Of a stretch of DNA of 64,000 nt, positions 25,828 through 34,636 are shown in pieces. Each line of letters begins with the position of its first letter. The stretch's first letter is position 1. The DNA comes from Aliirhizobium wenxiniae (GTDB lineage: Bacteria; Pseudomonadota; Alphaproteobacteria; Rhizobiales; Rhizobiaceae). The DNA lies in NCBI RefSeq assembly GCF_014201355.1, contig NZ_JACHEG010000003.1, positions 1-64,000 of the forward strand. Reading direction: 5' to 3'. The notes under the pieces are model-generated. The model did no database searches. It was given only the letters and a program-made list of their open reading frames with translations, and was not told the origin of the DNA. The translations under genes and the position numbers were made by a program.

Positions 25828-27912
25828 ATGGACAATGCGCCAGCGCCCGGCAAAGGCCATCTCAAGGAACAGGATTGGAAGGTCGGCGTCGATATCGGCG
25901 GAACCTTCATCGACTTCTGCGCTCTCGAAACGCGGTCAGGCAGGGTCGCCTCCTTGAAGGTTCTGACCACGCCGGACGATCCGGGTGCGGAACTGATGAC
26001 AGGGCTTTCGCTTCTCGCCGAGCGCGAAGGGCTCGATCCGGCGGCGATCAGCCGTTTCGTGCATGGTACGACGGTCGGCATCAACACCGTCATCCAGAGG
26101 CGCGGCGTGTCGCTGGCGCTGATGACCAATGCCGGTTTCGAAGACGTGATCGAACTGGCGCGCCTGAGAATGCCGGACGTCTATTCGCTCTTCTGCTCGC
26201 GTCCCGACCAGCTTATCTCGCGTGACATGGTCTTCGGCATTCCGGCCCGACTGAGAGCCGATGGCAGCGAAGCGCAGGCGCCGGACATGCAGGCCGTTAT
26301 CGAAGCCGTTGCAACCGCCAAGGCAAGGGGCGCATCGGGCATCATCATTTCCTTCCTCCATTCCTGGCGCAACGATGCCCAGGAAGCGGCGGTCAAGGCG
26401 CAGATTGCAAAGTCGGCCCCTGATCTGTTCGTCTTCACATCCTCGGAAGTCTGGCCGGTCATCCGCGAATATGAGCGCACGACTACCGCCATTCTCAACG
26501 GCTACGTCCATCCGCGTGTTTCCGGATATCTGACGGCGCTGGAGGACAAGCTGGTTTCCCGTGGTGTGACGGCTCCAGCACTTTTGACCAAGTCGAATGG
26601 CGGGGTGATGAATGCGGCGGAGGGCAAGCGTTCCTGCGTGCAGATGCTGCTTTCCGGTACCGCATCCGGCGTTATCGGCGCCGCCTGGCTTGCCCGGCGC
26701 GCCGGTGAGAGGCATATCCTGACGCTCGATATCGGCGGAACCTCGGCCGATTTCGCGTTGATCATCGACGGCGAGCCGCAATTCGGCACGGGCGAACTGA
26801 TCGGCGAGTTTCCGCTGCATATTCCATCGGTCTCGGTCAGCTCCATCGGTATCGGTGGCGGTTCGATTGCAAGCGTCGATGCGCAGGGCGTCTTGCGCGT
26901 AGGACCGGAATCTGCCGGATCGACGCCGGGACCGGTCTGTTACGGACGTGGTGGTACGCAGGCGACCGTGACGGATGCGATGGCGGTTTGCGGCTGGCTC
27001 GGCCATAGCCAGATGGCTTACGGCCAGTTGCAGATCGATGTCGGCCTGGCACGTGCGGCAGTCTCCAAGCTCGCCGACCAGATCGGCCGCACGGCCGAAG
27101 AGGCAGCGCAGGCCATTCTCGATATCGCCATTTCCGAAATGTTTGTGGAGGTGGAGAAGCTTGCCTCGCGTGCTGGCGTCGATTTGCGGGAATTCACCTT
27201 GATGCCGTTCGGCGGCGGCGGGCCGATGCTTGGCGCTTTCCTGGCGCGGGAGTTCAAGATGGCGAAGGTCATCGGCCCGCCACGTCCGGGCGTCGTCTCG
27301 GCGCTGGGCGGCCTGGTGGCCGATCTTCGCGGCGACTTCATCCGCACCGTTTTCACACATCTTTCCGCCGAGGCAACACCGCTGTTGCGCAAGGCGCTGG
27401 ATTCGCTTTCTGCCGAAGGTCTGGCATGGCTTTCGAAGCAGGGACATCAGGGACCGGCGACGCTGCATGTTTCCGCCGACATGCACTATGTCGGCCAGAG
27501 CTTCGAGATCGAGGTGCCGGTTCAGGCAGCCTGGATCGCCGAGGGCAAGCTCAGCCCCATCGAAGACGCCTTCCATGCCATGCATGCGAAGCTCTACGAT
27601 TTCGACGATCCGGACGGAGAGATCGAGATCGTCAACCTGCGGCTTTCGGCGATCGGTGCCGGTCCGGCTCTTGAGCTTCCGGTCGAGGCCGAACATGCCG
27701 GTGCTGCGGCTGTGCCGGAGCGGGAGATCCCCGTCTTCACCGGCAAGGAATTCGAATGGATCGGCCTTTACCGGCGAGATCTTCTTCATCCGGGCGGCCG
27801 GTTCTCAGGCCCGGCTGTGGTCGCGCAGGAAGATACGACCTTTGCCATTCCGGCCGGCGCCACGGTCGATGTCGACCGCCACCTGAACCTGCATCTGACC
27901 TTCTCGGAGTAA
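25828..27912 (+). CDS. hyuA: hydantoinase/oxoprolinase subunit A, 694 aa
   Basis: The ATP-dependent hydantoinase/5-oxoprolinase A subunit: N-terminal actin-like GVDIGGTFIDFCALE, a second nucleotide loop LDIGGTSADFALIIDGEP and the conserved SIGIGGGSIASVDAQGVLRVGPESAG block. With subunit B it should open a cyclic amide (hydantoin, N-methylhydantoin, 5-oxoproline or a related ring) at the cost of ATP. AAAGGG lies seven bases before the ATG. It is the first gene of a four-gene operon with B, a [2Fe-2S] protein and an FAD/NAD oxidoreductase; the promoter region carries twin palindromes. Confidence 0.93.
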   Translation: MDNAPAPGKGHLKEQDWKVGVDIGGTFIDFCALETRSGRVASLKVLTTPDDPGAELMTGLSLLAEREGLDPAAISRFVHGTTVGINTVIQRRGVSLALMTNAGFEDVIELARLRMPDVYSLFCSRPDQLISRDMVFGIPARLRADGSEAQAPDMQAVIEAVATAKARGASGIIISFLHSWRNDAQEAAVKAQIAKSAPDLFVFTSSEVWPVIREYERTTTAILNGYVHPRVSGYLTALEDKLVSRGVTAPALLTKSNGGVMNAAEGKRSCVQMLLSGTASGVIGAAWLARRAGERHILTLDIGGTSADFALIIDGEPQFGTGELIGEFPLHIPSVSVSSIGIGGGSIASVDAQGVLRVGPESAGSTPGPVCYGRGGTQATVTDAMAVCGWLGHSQMAYGQLQIDVGLARAAVSKLADQIGRTAEEAAQAILDIAISEMFVEVEKLASRAGVDLREFTLMPFGGGGPMLGAFLAREFKMAKVIGPPRPGVVSALGGLVADLRGDFIRTVFTHLSAEATPLLRKALDSLSAEGLAWLSKQGHQGPATLHVSADMHYVGQSFEIEVPVQAAWIAEGKLSPIEDAFHAMHAKLYDFDDPDGEIEIVNLRLSAIGAGPALELPVEAEHAGAAAVPEREIPVFTGKEFEWIGLYRRDLLHPGGRFSGPAVVAQEDTTFAIPAGATVDVDRHLNLHLTFSE

Positions 27913-27918
27913 CCAGCC

Positions 27919-29904
27919 ATGTTTGACCCATTGAACCTTCAGGTCTTTGCCAATCACACCCGCGCGGCTGCCGAGAACATGGCCTATACGCTGCAGCGGA
28001 CCGCACATTCCGCCTTCGTCAAGGAGACGGAGGATTTCACCGTGATGCTGATCAACCGCAATGGCGACACGTTCGGCGTGCCGATGGGGCTCGGCGCCAC
28101 ATGGTATCCGGGCCTGACCTATACGCGGGCAATCGACATGGTAGCCGACTACAAGCCCGGCGATGTCGCCTTCACCAACGACCCCTATTCCTGCTTCGTC
28201 GCGACCCACGCGCCCGATACGCATCTCTGGAAGCCGGTGTTCTATGAGGGTGAGATCATTGCCTGGACGGGCGGCCACATCCACAATACCGACATGGGCG
28301 GCGCCGTGCCGGCGTCTCTTTCGCGCGCCCTGACCGAAATCCATCAGGAAGGCATCCGCTTCCCCCCGATGAAGCTGGTCAATGGAGGTGTCTTCGACGA
28401 GGACATCCTGAAGATCATGACCACCAATGTTCGCAAGCCCGATCTCAACATCGGGGATATCAAGGCGCTGGTGGGTGCGCTCAATACCGGCGAGCGCAAG
28501 ATCCTGGCAATGGTCGAGAAATTCGGGAAAGAGGCCTTTCTCGAAGGCGCGGAAGTGCTGCTCGATCATGCCGAAGCGCAGGCGCGTGACATTCTGCGCT
28601 CCATGCCGGACGGTACCTATGTCTTCGTCGATTACGCGGACGAGGATTCCGTCGAGGCCAATCCATGCCGGCTGAAATTGACGATGACGATCAAGGGCGA
28701 CGAGGCGATCCTTGATTTCACCGGTTCCGATCCGCAGCTCGGATCTTCGCTCAACGTTCCCTCGGGTGGCGATCCACGGCATACGATGCTGCTCGTCGGC
28801 GTCTATTACGTGCTCTACACGATCAATCCGAAGATCCTGCTGAACACCGGCCTGACACGCCCGTTTACCTGCATTGCGCCGCAGGGCAGCGTGCTCAACC
28901 CGATTTCGCCGGCTGCCGTCGGCATGCGGTCGCTGACCTGCGCCCGCCTGCGTTCAGTGATCTTCGGCGCCTTCTGCCAGGCCGTGCCTGAAAGGCTTCC
29001 GGCAGCACCTGCCGGCAACAATTGCATCGTCAACGTCATGACCACCGACGAGCGGGGCCGTACCGTCATCGCGGCCGTCAATCCGGTCGTCGGCGGTGGT
29101 GGTGGCATGCCGCATCGCGATGGCACCAACGGCTCCGGCGCCGATGCCGCTTACCTCAAGAACACGCCGATCGAGATTACCGAGACCGAAGTGCCGATCG
29201 AATTCGTCAAATACGGGCTGGCCAAGGACAGTGGCGGTGCGGGTCGCTGGCGTGGCGGTCTTGCGACCGAGATGGCGTTCCGGGTGTTCAGCCCGGGCAG
29301 CCGGATTACCGCGCGCAACCGCGACCGCAGCTTCTTCCGGCCCTGGGGTCTGCTCGGCGGCAAGGCTGCAGGCCTTTCCGACATGGTGCTCAACCCCGGT
29401 CGGGACGACTATCGCCGGCTCGGCAATATCGATACCGCCATCCTGCAGCCCGGCGACGTGCTGGAAATCCGCTCGGCAGGCGGCGGCGGGCGCGGCAATC
29501 CACTGGAACGTGAGGTCTGGCGCGTGGTTCGCGATGTCGAACGCGGATATGTCTCTGCAGAGGCAGCAGAGCGCGACTATGCAGTCGTCATTCGTGATGG
29601 TGTCGCGGATGAGAAGGCGACCGAAAGCCTGAGGGCATCGCGTTCCGCATCTACCGGCCACTTCCACTACGGCCCCGAGCGCGAGGGGTATGAGGCGCAA
29701 TGGACGCCGGCCGCCTACGATCTCCTGACCGACATTCTTGCCGGTCTGCCGATCCATTGGCGCTTCTTCACCAAGACGGAAATCTTCCGTCGGATGAAGG
29801 GCCGTGTCGGACCGGAAGGCGTATCCGCAGCTCTCGCGGATGTCCGGGCGCGCTTCAGGGAAATGCCGGAGCCTGCGATCGAGGTGAAGGAGGCTGCTGA
29901 ATGA
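27919..29904 (+). CDS. hyuB: hydantoinase/oxoprolinase subunit B, 661 aa
   Basis: It matches the hydantoinase B family in length and motifs: FANHTRAAAENMAYTLQRTA near the start, GDVAFTNDPY at about residue 87, WTGGHIHNTDMGG in the middle, and Gly-rich GGGGMPHRDGTNG and SAGGGGRGNPLEREV. It partners with A (six-base gap). Unusually, about 100 extra residues extend past the usual end (about 560-661); they are Arg/Glu-rich and contain no motif I recognise. The stop overlaps the next start (ATGA), so all downstream genes are coupled. Confidence 0.93.
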   Translation: MFDPLNLQVFANHTRAAAENMAYTLQRTAHSAFVKETEDFTVMLINRNGDTFGVPMGLGATWYPGLTYTRAIDMVADYKPGDVAFTNDPYSCFVATHAPDTHLWKPVFYEGEIIAWTGGHIHNTDMGGAVPASLSRALTEIHQEGIRFPPMKLVNGGVFDEDILKIMTTNVRKPDLNIGDIKALVGALNTGERKILAMVEKFGKEAFLEGAEVLLDHAEAQARDILRSMPDGTYVFVDYADEDSVEANPCRLKLTMTIKGDEAILDFTGSDPQLGSSLNVPSGGDPRHTMLLVGVYYVLYTINPKILLNTGLTRPFTCIAPQGSVLNPISPAAVGMRSLTCARLRSVIFGAFCQAVPERLPAAPAGNNCIVNVMTTDERGRTVIAAVNPVVGGGGGMPHRDGTNGSGADAAYLKNTPIEITETEVPIEFVKYGLAKDSGGAGRWRGGLATEMAFRVFSPGSRITARNRDRSFFRPWGLLGGKAAGLSDMVLNPGRDDYRRLGNIDTAILQPGDVLEIRSAGGGGRGNPLEREVWRVVRDVERGYVSAEAAERDYAVVIRDGVADEKATESLRASRSASTGHFHYGPEREGYEAQWTPAAYDLLTDILAGLPIHWRFFTKTEIFRRMKGRVGPEGVSAALADVRARFREMPEPAIEVKEAAE

Positions 29905-30215
29905 AGCCGCACCCGCGAACCGGGCGAATTGTCCGTCTGTCGGAAACGGCAAGACCGCGGGTGCATTTTCATCTGGATGGCTCGCCCTGCGAGGCTCTTG
30001 CCGGTGATACGGTGCTGACGGCGGTGTTGTCCTCTTCCCATCACCTGCGGCAATCGGAATTCGGGCCGGAGGGACGGGCGGGTTTCTGCCTGATGGGCGC
30101 CTGCCAGGATTGCTGGATCTGGCAGGCCGATGGCGGAAGGCTTCGTGCCTGTTCGACGCCGGTCATGGAGGGCATGCAACTGCTGACAGAAGCGCCTGCC
30201 GGGTGGCCGTCATGA
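29901..30215 (+). CDS. small [2Fe-2S] ferredoxin-like subunit of a flavin amine dehydrogenase, 104 aa
   Basis: A plant-type [2Fe-2S] motif is visible: Cys63-x4-Cys68-x2-Cys71 in GFCLMGACQDCW, and Cys84 in RACSTPV. Proteins of this length and spacing act as the small subunit in opine oxidases, proline dehydrogenases and hydrogen-cyanide-synthase-type complexes, passing electrons between flavin subunits. It is coupled by ATGA overlaps to hyuB before it and to the FAD/NAD oxidoreductase after it. The beta subunit is probably one of the DAO proteins at 24488 or 32547. Confidence 0.9.
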   Translation: MKPHPRTGRIVRLSETARPRVHFHLDGSPCEALAGDTVLTAVLSSSHHLRQSEFGPEGRAGFCLMGACQDCWIWQADGGRLRACSTPVMEGMQLLTEAPAGWPS

Positions 30216-31576
30216 GTTCCGGTGCCGAAAAGGTCGTCATCGTCGGCGCGGGGCCGGCAGGCATTCGCGCCGCCGAGATGCTGGTATCGGCGGGTATAAA
30301 GCCCGTTGTCATTGACGAGGGCATGAAGGCCGGTGGCCAGATCTATCGCCGGCCGCCGGATGGCTTTACCCGATCTCCGCAGCAACTCTACGGAACCGAA
30401 GCCGACAAGGCGGTCGCCTTGCATGGCCGGTTCGACCAGATGGTGGCCAAGGGACAGGTCGATTACCATCCGCAGAGTTCCGTCCTTGCCTGCGCCAACC
30501 GAAGCCTGCATGCGTTGACGCCTTCGGGCCGGCGCGAATTCGGCTATGACCGGCTGATCCTTGCGACAGGCGCCACCGATCGCCTCGCACCGGTGCCAGG
30601 GTGGCAGTCACCCGGTGTCTACAGTCTCGGCGCAACGCAGATCGCTCTCAAGGCTCAGGGCGTCGCGCTTGGGCGAAAGATCGTGCTTGCCGGCTCGGGG
30701 CCGCTGCTGACGCTGGTCGCAACGCAATTGCTGAAGGCCGGGGCAGAGATCGAGGCCATTCTCGACACTTCGTCATTGCGGACGCAGATGACTGGACTTC
30801 CCGGCATGCTGGCAAGGCCGGGACTTGTCCTGCGCGGGATGATGATGCGCGCCAAGCTGGGCCGGCTTTACCATGCTGGCGTGAAGATACTTGGTATCGA
30901 TGCCGACGAATGCGGTCCGGTGAGCATCCGCTGGCAGGATGCACGCGGCACGTTGCGGAAAAGCGATTGCGACATGGTCGGTATCGGATGGCATTTGCGG
31001 GCAGAAACACAGCTTGCCGGGCTTGCCGGTTGCCAGTTCGATTATGATACCGGCTGGGCGCAATGGCTTCCGCGCACCGACCGAATGGGAAGGGCTGCAG
31101 AACGGCTCTATCTTGCCGGTGACGGCTTGCGCATTCTCGGAGCCGACGGGGCGGAAGTCGCCGGTCGCCTCGCGGCGCATGCCTGTCTTTCCGATATGGG
31201 CTTGGCCGCGCCCGACAGTTCTGCGGATCTGCGGCGGCTCAGACGGTATGAGCGTTTCGCTCGTGGCATGGCGCGCGCCTTTCCCTGGCCGGCCGAGATG
31301 GTTCGCAGAACGCCCGACGAGACGGTGGTTTGCCGCTGCGAGGGGATCACTGCCGGTCAGTTGCGCGAGAGTGTCGATTACGGCGGTGCGGAAGCCAATC
31401 GGGTGAAGTCGCTCGCGCGGGTCGGCATGGGCCGCTGCCAGGGGCGTTATTGCCAATTGGCCGGTGCCGAGCTGATTGCGGCAAAGGCCGGGATTTCCGT
31501 CTGCGACGCCGGACGCCTGCGGGAACAGGCGCCGGTCAGGCCGGCTCCGATCGGAGCATGGGTCCGGGATGCCTGA
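30212..31576 (+). CDS. FAD/NAD oxidoreductase with C-terminal [2Fe-2S] domain (opine oxidase/HcnB-like alpha subunit), 454 aa
   Basis: Two dinucleotide folds: KVVIVGAGPAGIRAAEML (about residues 7-24) and VLAGSGPLLTLVATQLL (about 160-176). The C-terminus carries a BFD-like [2Fe-2S] motif: CRCEGIT near 373, then GRCQGRYC about 33 residues later. This matches the large subunit of opine oxidases and relatives that oxidise secondary amines. The start at 30212 is fixed by ATGA overlap with the Fe-S gene. It likely takes the amine produced by ring opening (inference). Confidence 0.9.
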   Translation: MSSGAEKVVIVGAGPAGIRAAEMLVSAGIKPVVIDEGMKAGGQIYRRPPDGFTRSPQQLYGTEADKAVALHGRFDQMVAKGQVDYHPQSSVLACANRSLHALTPSGRREFGYDRLILATGATDRLAPVPGWQSPGVYSLGATQIALKAQGVALGRKIVLAGSGPLLTLVATQLLKAGAEIEAILDTSSLRTQMTGLPGMLARPGLVLRGMMMRAKLGRLYHAGVKILGIDADECGPVSIRWQDARGTLRKSDCDMVGIGWHLRAETQLAGLAGCQFDYDTGWAQWLPRTDRMGRAAERLYLAGDGLRILGADGAEVAGRLAAHACLSDMGLAAPDSSADLRRLRRYERFARGMARAFPWPAEMVRRTPDETVVCRCEGITAGQLRESVDYGGAEANRVKSLARVGMGRCQGRYCQLAGAELIAAKAGISVCDAGRLREQAPVRPAPIGAWVRDA

Positions 31577-31582
31577 ACGGCT

Positions 31583-32491
31583 CTAACGGTTGAGATCTTC
31601 CGCCTTGGCCAAGACCGAGGCGCAGGCGTCGCGAATATTGTCGCGCATCGCCAGGTGGCTTCCCGTGAGCGGCCGGTCGCGGCTGGTGAGCAGTGCGATC
31701 GGAACCATCGCCTTGTGAGACAGTGGTTTGCGGATGAGGCCGGGAAACTGGTCCCATGGAAGCAATCCATCGACCACGGCGACACCATAACCGTCGCGGA
31801 CAAAGGGCAGGGCGGTCAGCGAGATGTCGATCTCGATGGCCGGATTGAACATCTGCTTTTCGGCCGCTGCCGCGCTCAGAAGTATGCGGCCGGGATAGGT
31901 GCCGGCCCTGTAGGAGATCAGCGTTTCTTCCTGCAAGTCGGAAAAATTGATGTGTTCGCGCTCTGCCAGCCGGTGTCCTTCGGGCAGGATGCAGATGAGT
32001 TCGGTATGGCCGAGCGTTTCGACCTCGATGCCCGGTCTCGCCATGTTGTTCATTACAAGCCCGATTGCGGCATCGCCGTTGCGGATCATGTCGACGACAT
32101 TGACCAGCGGTGCGATGAGGGAGCGGATCACGACATCCGGATGGGCTTCGCGAAAGGATGCGAGCGCCTTCGGCACGATCGACATGGCCGGCGGTGCGGA
32201 GGCGGCAACCCGGATGATGCCAGTGCGGCCGAAGCGCATGTCGGTCGTATGCCGCTTCAAGGCGCCCAGTTCCGAGAAGATTTTCTCACATTCGGGATAA
32301 AGCTCCTCGGCCTCGCGGGTCGGGACCAGCTTGCCGCGAACACGATTGAACAGTTTGAAACCCAGCTGGTCTTCCGCATGGAGCAGGATCTGGCTGAGGG
32401 CGGGCTGCGATATGTTGAGCATGCCGGCGGCTCCGGTCACGGTCCCGCAGCGCATCAGCATGCAGAAAACTTCCAGTTGGCGTGCCTGCAT
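31583..32491 (-). CDS. LysR-family transcriptional regulator, 302 aa
   Basis: N-terminal HTH (MQARQLEVFCMLMRCGTVTG, AGMLNISQPALSQIL) and LysR substrate-binding domain (GIIRVAASAPPAMSIVPKAL). It lies on the opposite strand seven bases past the FAD/NAD subunit stop and follows the DAO gene at 32547-33872 on its own strand with a 55-base gap, so it may be co-transcribed with that oxidase. It is the best candidate to recognise the twin palindromes near 25.7 kb, although they are 6 kb away; the Lrp regulator is the other candidate. Confidence 0.92.
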   Translation of the reverse strand: MQARQLEVFCMLMRCGTVTGAAGMLNISQPALSQILLHAEDQLGFKLFNRVRGKLVPTREAEELYPECEKIFSELGALKRHTTDMRFGRTGIIRVAASAPPAMSIVPKALASFREAHPDVVIRSLIAPLVNVVDMIRNGDAAIGLVMNNMARPGIEVETLGHTELICILPEGHRLAEREHINFSDLQEETLISYRAGTYPGRILLSAAAAEKQMFNPAIEIDISLTALPFVRDGYGVAVVDGLLPWDQFPGLIRKPLSHKAMVPIALLTSRDRPLTGSHLAMRDNIRDACASVLAKAEDLNR

Positions 32492-32546
32492 GCGTTTTTC
32501 CGTGTCGGTTGGTTGCCAGTCTCAGCTTACATCAAAGGGCGATCGG

Positions 32547-33872
32547 TCAGAAGTCGGCGACCTTGCCCCAGGAAGACCGCTCGAAGCGCTCGGGACGGTA
32601 AGGGACCGGATCGACGATCGGCTGCGCGCCGGTAATGATGTCGGCGATCAGATGGCCGGCTCCCGGGCCGATGCCGAAGCCGTGGCCGCTGAAGCCCGCC
32701 GCAAGCACGAGGCCCGGAACGACTGCAGTCTCGCCGATGGCGGGCACGCCATCCGGCGTGGAATCGATATAACCGGCCCATGCTGCGGTGACCGGCCGGC
32801 CCTTGAAATCGGGCAAAAGTTCCATGGCCCGCTCATGCGTCAGCTTGACGGTGTTGCGATCGACCGCGGGATCTAGGATGCGCATTTCCTCCATCGGCGT
32901 CGGCCGATCGAGGCGCCATGTCTTCAGGCTTTCATGGCCGCTGCGAAAGCCTTCCAGTCCACCGGGCGAGAGGCTGCGCCAGCGCCGCATGAACATGGGG
33001 AGAAACTGTGCTGCGAAACGCATGTTCTGCGCCGTCGGGTCGACACGGCCACGCCCGCTGATTGCCAGTGTGTGTCCGCCGTCGCCGCGCCGGGTGACCG
33101 ATACCCGCGCCGTATGGAGTGCATCCGGAAGATCACCCTTGCCCGGGCCGACGGAGAGGATGGATGAGCGGATGGAAGCCTGCGGGAAGCGGATGCCGAG
33201 CTGGCGGCAGAAGGACGATGCCCATGCGCCGCCGGACAGGATCGCCACCTTCGTCCTGATCGTTCCGTGTTCGGTGACGACGGCCGAAAGCCTGCCACCT
33301 TCCATCTCTATACCGCGGGCTGCGCAGTTCTGATGTACGGAACTGCCCAGCTTGATGATCGCACGGGCGACTGCGGGGGCGGCATTGGCGGGATCGGCCG
33401 TGCCGTCCGTTGGCGAAAATACGCCGCCCTTCCATGGGCGGCCGGTTGCCTTGCCGCGCTCGCTGGCTGCAACGCTGTCCAGCATATGCGTGGTGACGCC
33501 TACGGTCCTGGCGAAATCCCGCCATCTGGCCCAGCCGGCGATCTCTTCCTCATTGTCGCTCAGATAAAGGAGACCGCAGCGGCGGAAGCCCGTGTCTTCA
33601 CCCGTTTCTGCGGCGAAACGCTCCCACAGATCGAGGCTTTTCGTTGCCATCGGGAGTTCGCGGGCATCGCGGTTCTGCTGGCGGCACCAGCCCCAGTTGC
33701 GGCTCGATTGTTCGGCGCCGACAAAGCCCTTTTCAACCAGCGCAACCTTCAGGCCGCGCGTCGCCAGATAATAGGCGGTAAAGACACCGACAATGCCGGC
33801 GCCGATAACGACAGCGTCGGCAGACTGCGGGAGATCTTGGGACGTCGGGACGAGCGTGAGCGGCGCTGGCAT
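32547..33872 (-). CDS. FAD-dependent DAO-family oxidase, 441 aa
   Basis: A flavoprotein of the gamma-glutamylputrescine-oxidase/glycine-oxidase type: AVVIGAGIVGVFTAYYLATRG at about residues 20-40, SSRNWGWCRQQNRD after the first strand, and a C-terminal AAGFSGHGFGIGPGAGHLIAD FAD motif. It should oxidise an amine to an aldehyde or keto compound. The start at 33872 follows AAGGAG with ten-base spacing; a nearby out-of-frame ATG is ignored. It is divergent from the Lrp gene and upstream of LysR. Confidence 0.9.
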   Translation of the reverse strand: MPAPLTLVPTSQDLPQSADAVVIGAGIVGVFTAYYLATRGLKVALVEKGFVGAEQSSRNWGWCRQQNRDARELPMATKSLDLWERFAAETGEDTGFRRCGLLYLSDNEEEIAGWARWRDFARTVGVTTHMLDSVAASERGKATGRPWKGGVFSPTDGTADPANAAPAVARAIIKLGSSVHQNCAARGIEMEGGRLSAVVTEHGTIRTKVAILSGGAWASSFCRQLGIRFPQASIRSSILSVGPGKGDLPDALHTARVSVTRRGDGGHTLAISGRGRVDPTAQNMRFAAQFLPMFMRRWRSLSPGGLEGFRSGHESLKTWRLDRPTPMEEMRILDPAVDRNTVKLTHERAMELLPDFKGRPVTAAWAGYIDSTPDGVPAIGETAVVPGLVLAAGFSGHGFGIGPGAGHLIADIITGAQPIVDPVPYRPERFERSSWGKVADF

Positions 33873-34102
33873 GGCATTTCTTCTCCTTGTCGCCGCAAGC
33901 ATAACGAGACGGACCGCCCATCGGTTACCGGACAGATGGCACGGACGGCATTAAATGCTGCATGGTCCGAGATAAGCAGATTTTTCTGCCGTGGCGCCTG
34001 CTGCACAATGGAATAGACAAGCGTCTTCATGGTGTTAAGCTGGTTTTCGGAAAACGGCAGAATAAAATGCTGCCGCGTGCTGGTCGCAAGGAGAGATCGC
34101 AG

Positions 34103-34579
34103 ATGAAGCTCGACCGTATCGACATCAAGATTCTCTACGAACTCCAGAAGAATGGCCGCATCACCAATGTCGAGCTTGCCGAACTGGTCAATCTTTCCCC
34201 AAGCCCATGCCTGATGCGGGTGAAGAAATTGCAGCAGGAGGGCTATATCGACGGATATTCGGCCCAGATCAATATCGGCAAACTGGGCCAGACGCTGACC
34301 GTATTCACCGAGATCACGCTCAAGAACCATCGGCAGATCGACTTTGCCCGTTTTCTTGCGGCGGTCGAGAAAGTCGATCAGGTCATCGAATGCCATCTCG
34401 TTTCCGGCGGCTATGACTATCTGCTGAAATTCGTCACTGCCGGTATCGGCGAGTACCAGACGATCATGGAACGCCTGACGGACATGGATATCGGCATCGA
34501 CAAATATTTCAGCTTCGTGGTGCTGAAATCGCCGATCGTGAAGGCGCATATGCCTCTCACCAGCCTTTTCCTTGTGTAA
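34103..34579 (+). CDS. Lrp/AsnC-family transcriptional regulator, 158 aa
   Basis: Full-length Lrp-type protein: HTH at residues 3-60 (LDRIDIKILYELQKNGR, LVNLSPSPCLMRVKKLQ) and a C-terminal RAM ligand domain (CHLVSGGYDYLLKFVT). AAGGAG (34088-34093) lies nine bases before the ATG at 34103. It is divergent from the DAO oxidase, and the shared region contains the dyad GCATT-A-AATGC (33948-33958). It probably controls the oxidase and perhaps the nearby importer in response to an amino acid. Confidence 0.93.
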   Translation: MKLDRIDIKILYELQKNGRITNVELAELVNLSPSPCLMRVKKLQQEGYIDGYSAQINIGKLGQTLTVFTEITLKNHRQIDFARFLAAVEKVDQVIECHLVSGGYDYLLKFVTAGIGEYQTIMERLTDMDIGIDKYFSFVVLKSPIVKAHMPLTSLFLV

Positions 34580-34604
34580 CACAATCGGCTTTCTCGAAAA
34601 TAAC

Positions 34605-34631
34605 CGCCGGGTTTTGCAAACCGGCGCTTTT
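34605..34631 (+). terminator. Rho-independent terminator after the Lrp gene
   Basis: CGCCGG plus GTTT on the left and AAAC plus CGGCG on the right form a stem with one bulged G and a TGC loop, followed by CTTTT. It is placed between the convergent Lrp gene and the importer ATPase gene. Confidence 0.6.
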
Positions 34632-34636
34632 GGCGT

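Noticed and set aside
25936..27789. 617-codon frame antisense to hyuA
   Set aside because: Same reason: composition is rich in Arg, His and Asp as expected from complementing the coding strand, and hyuA itself is unambiguous.
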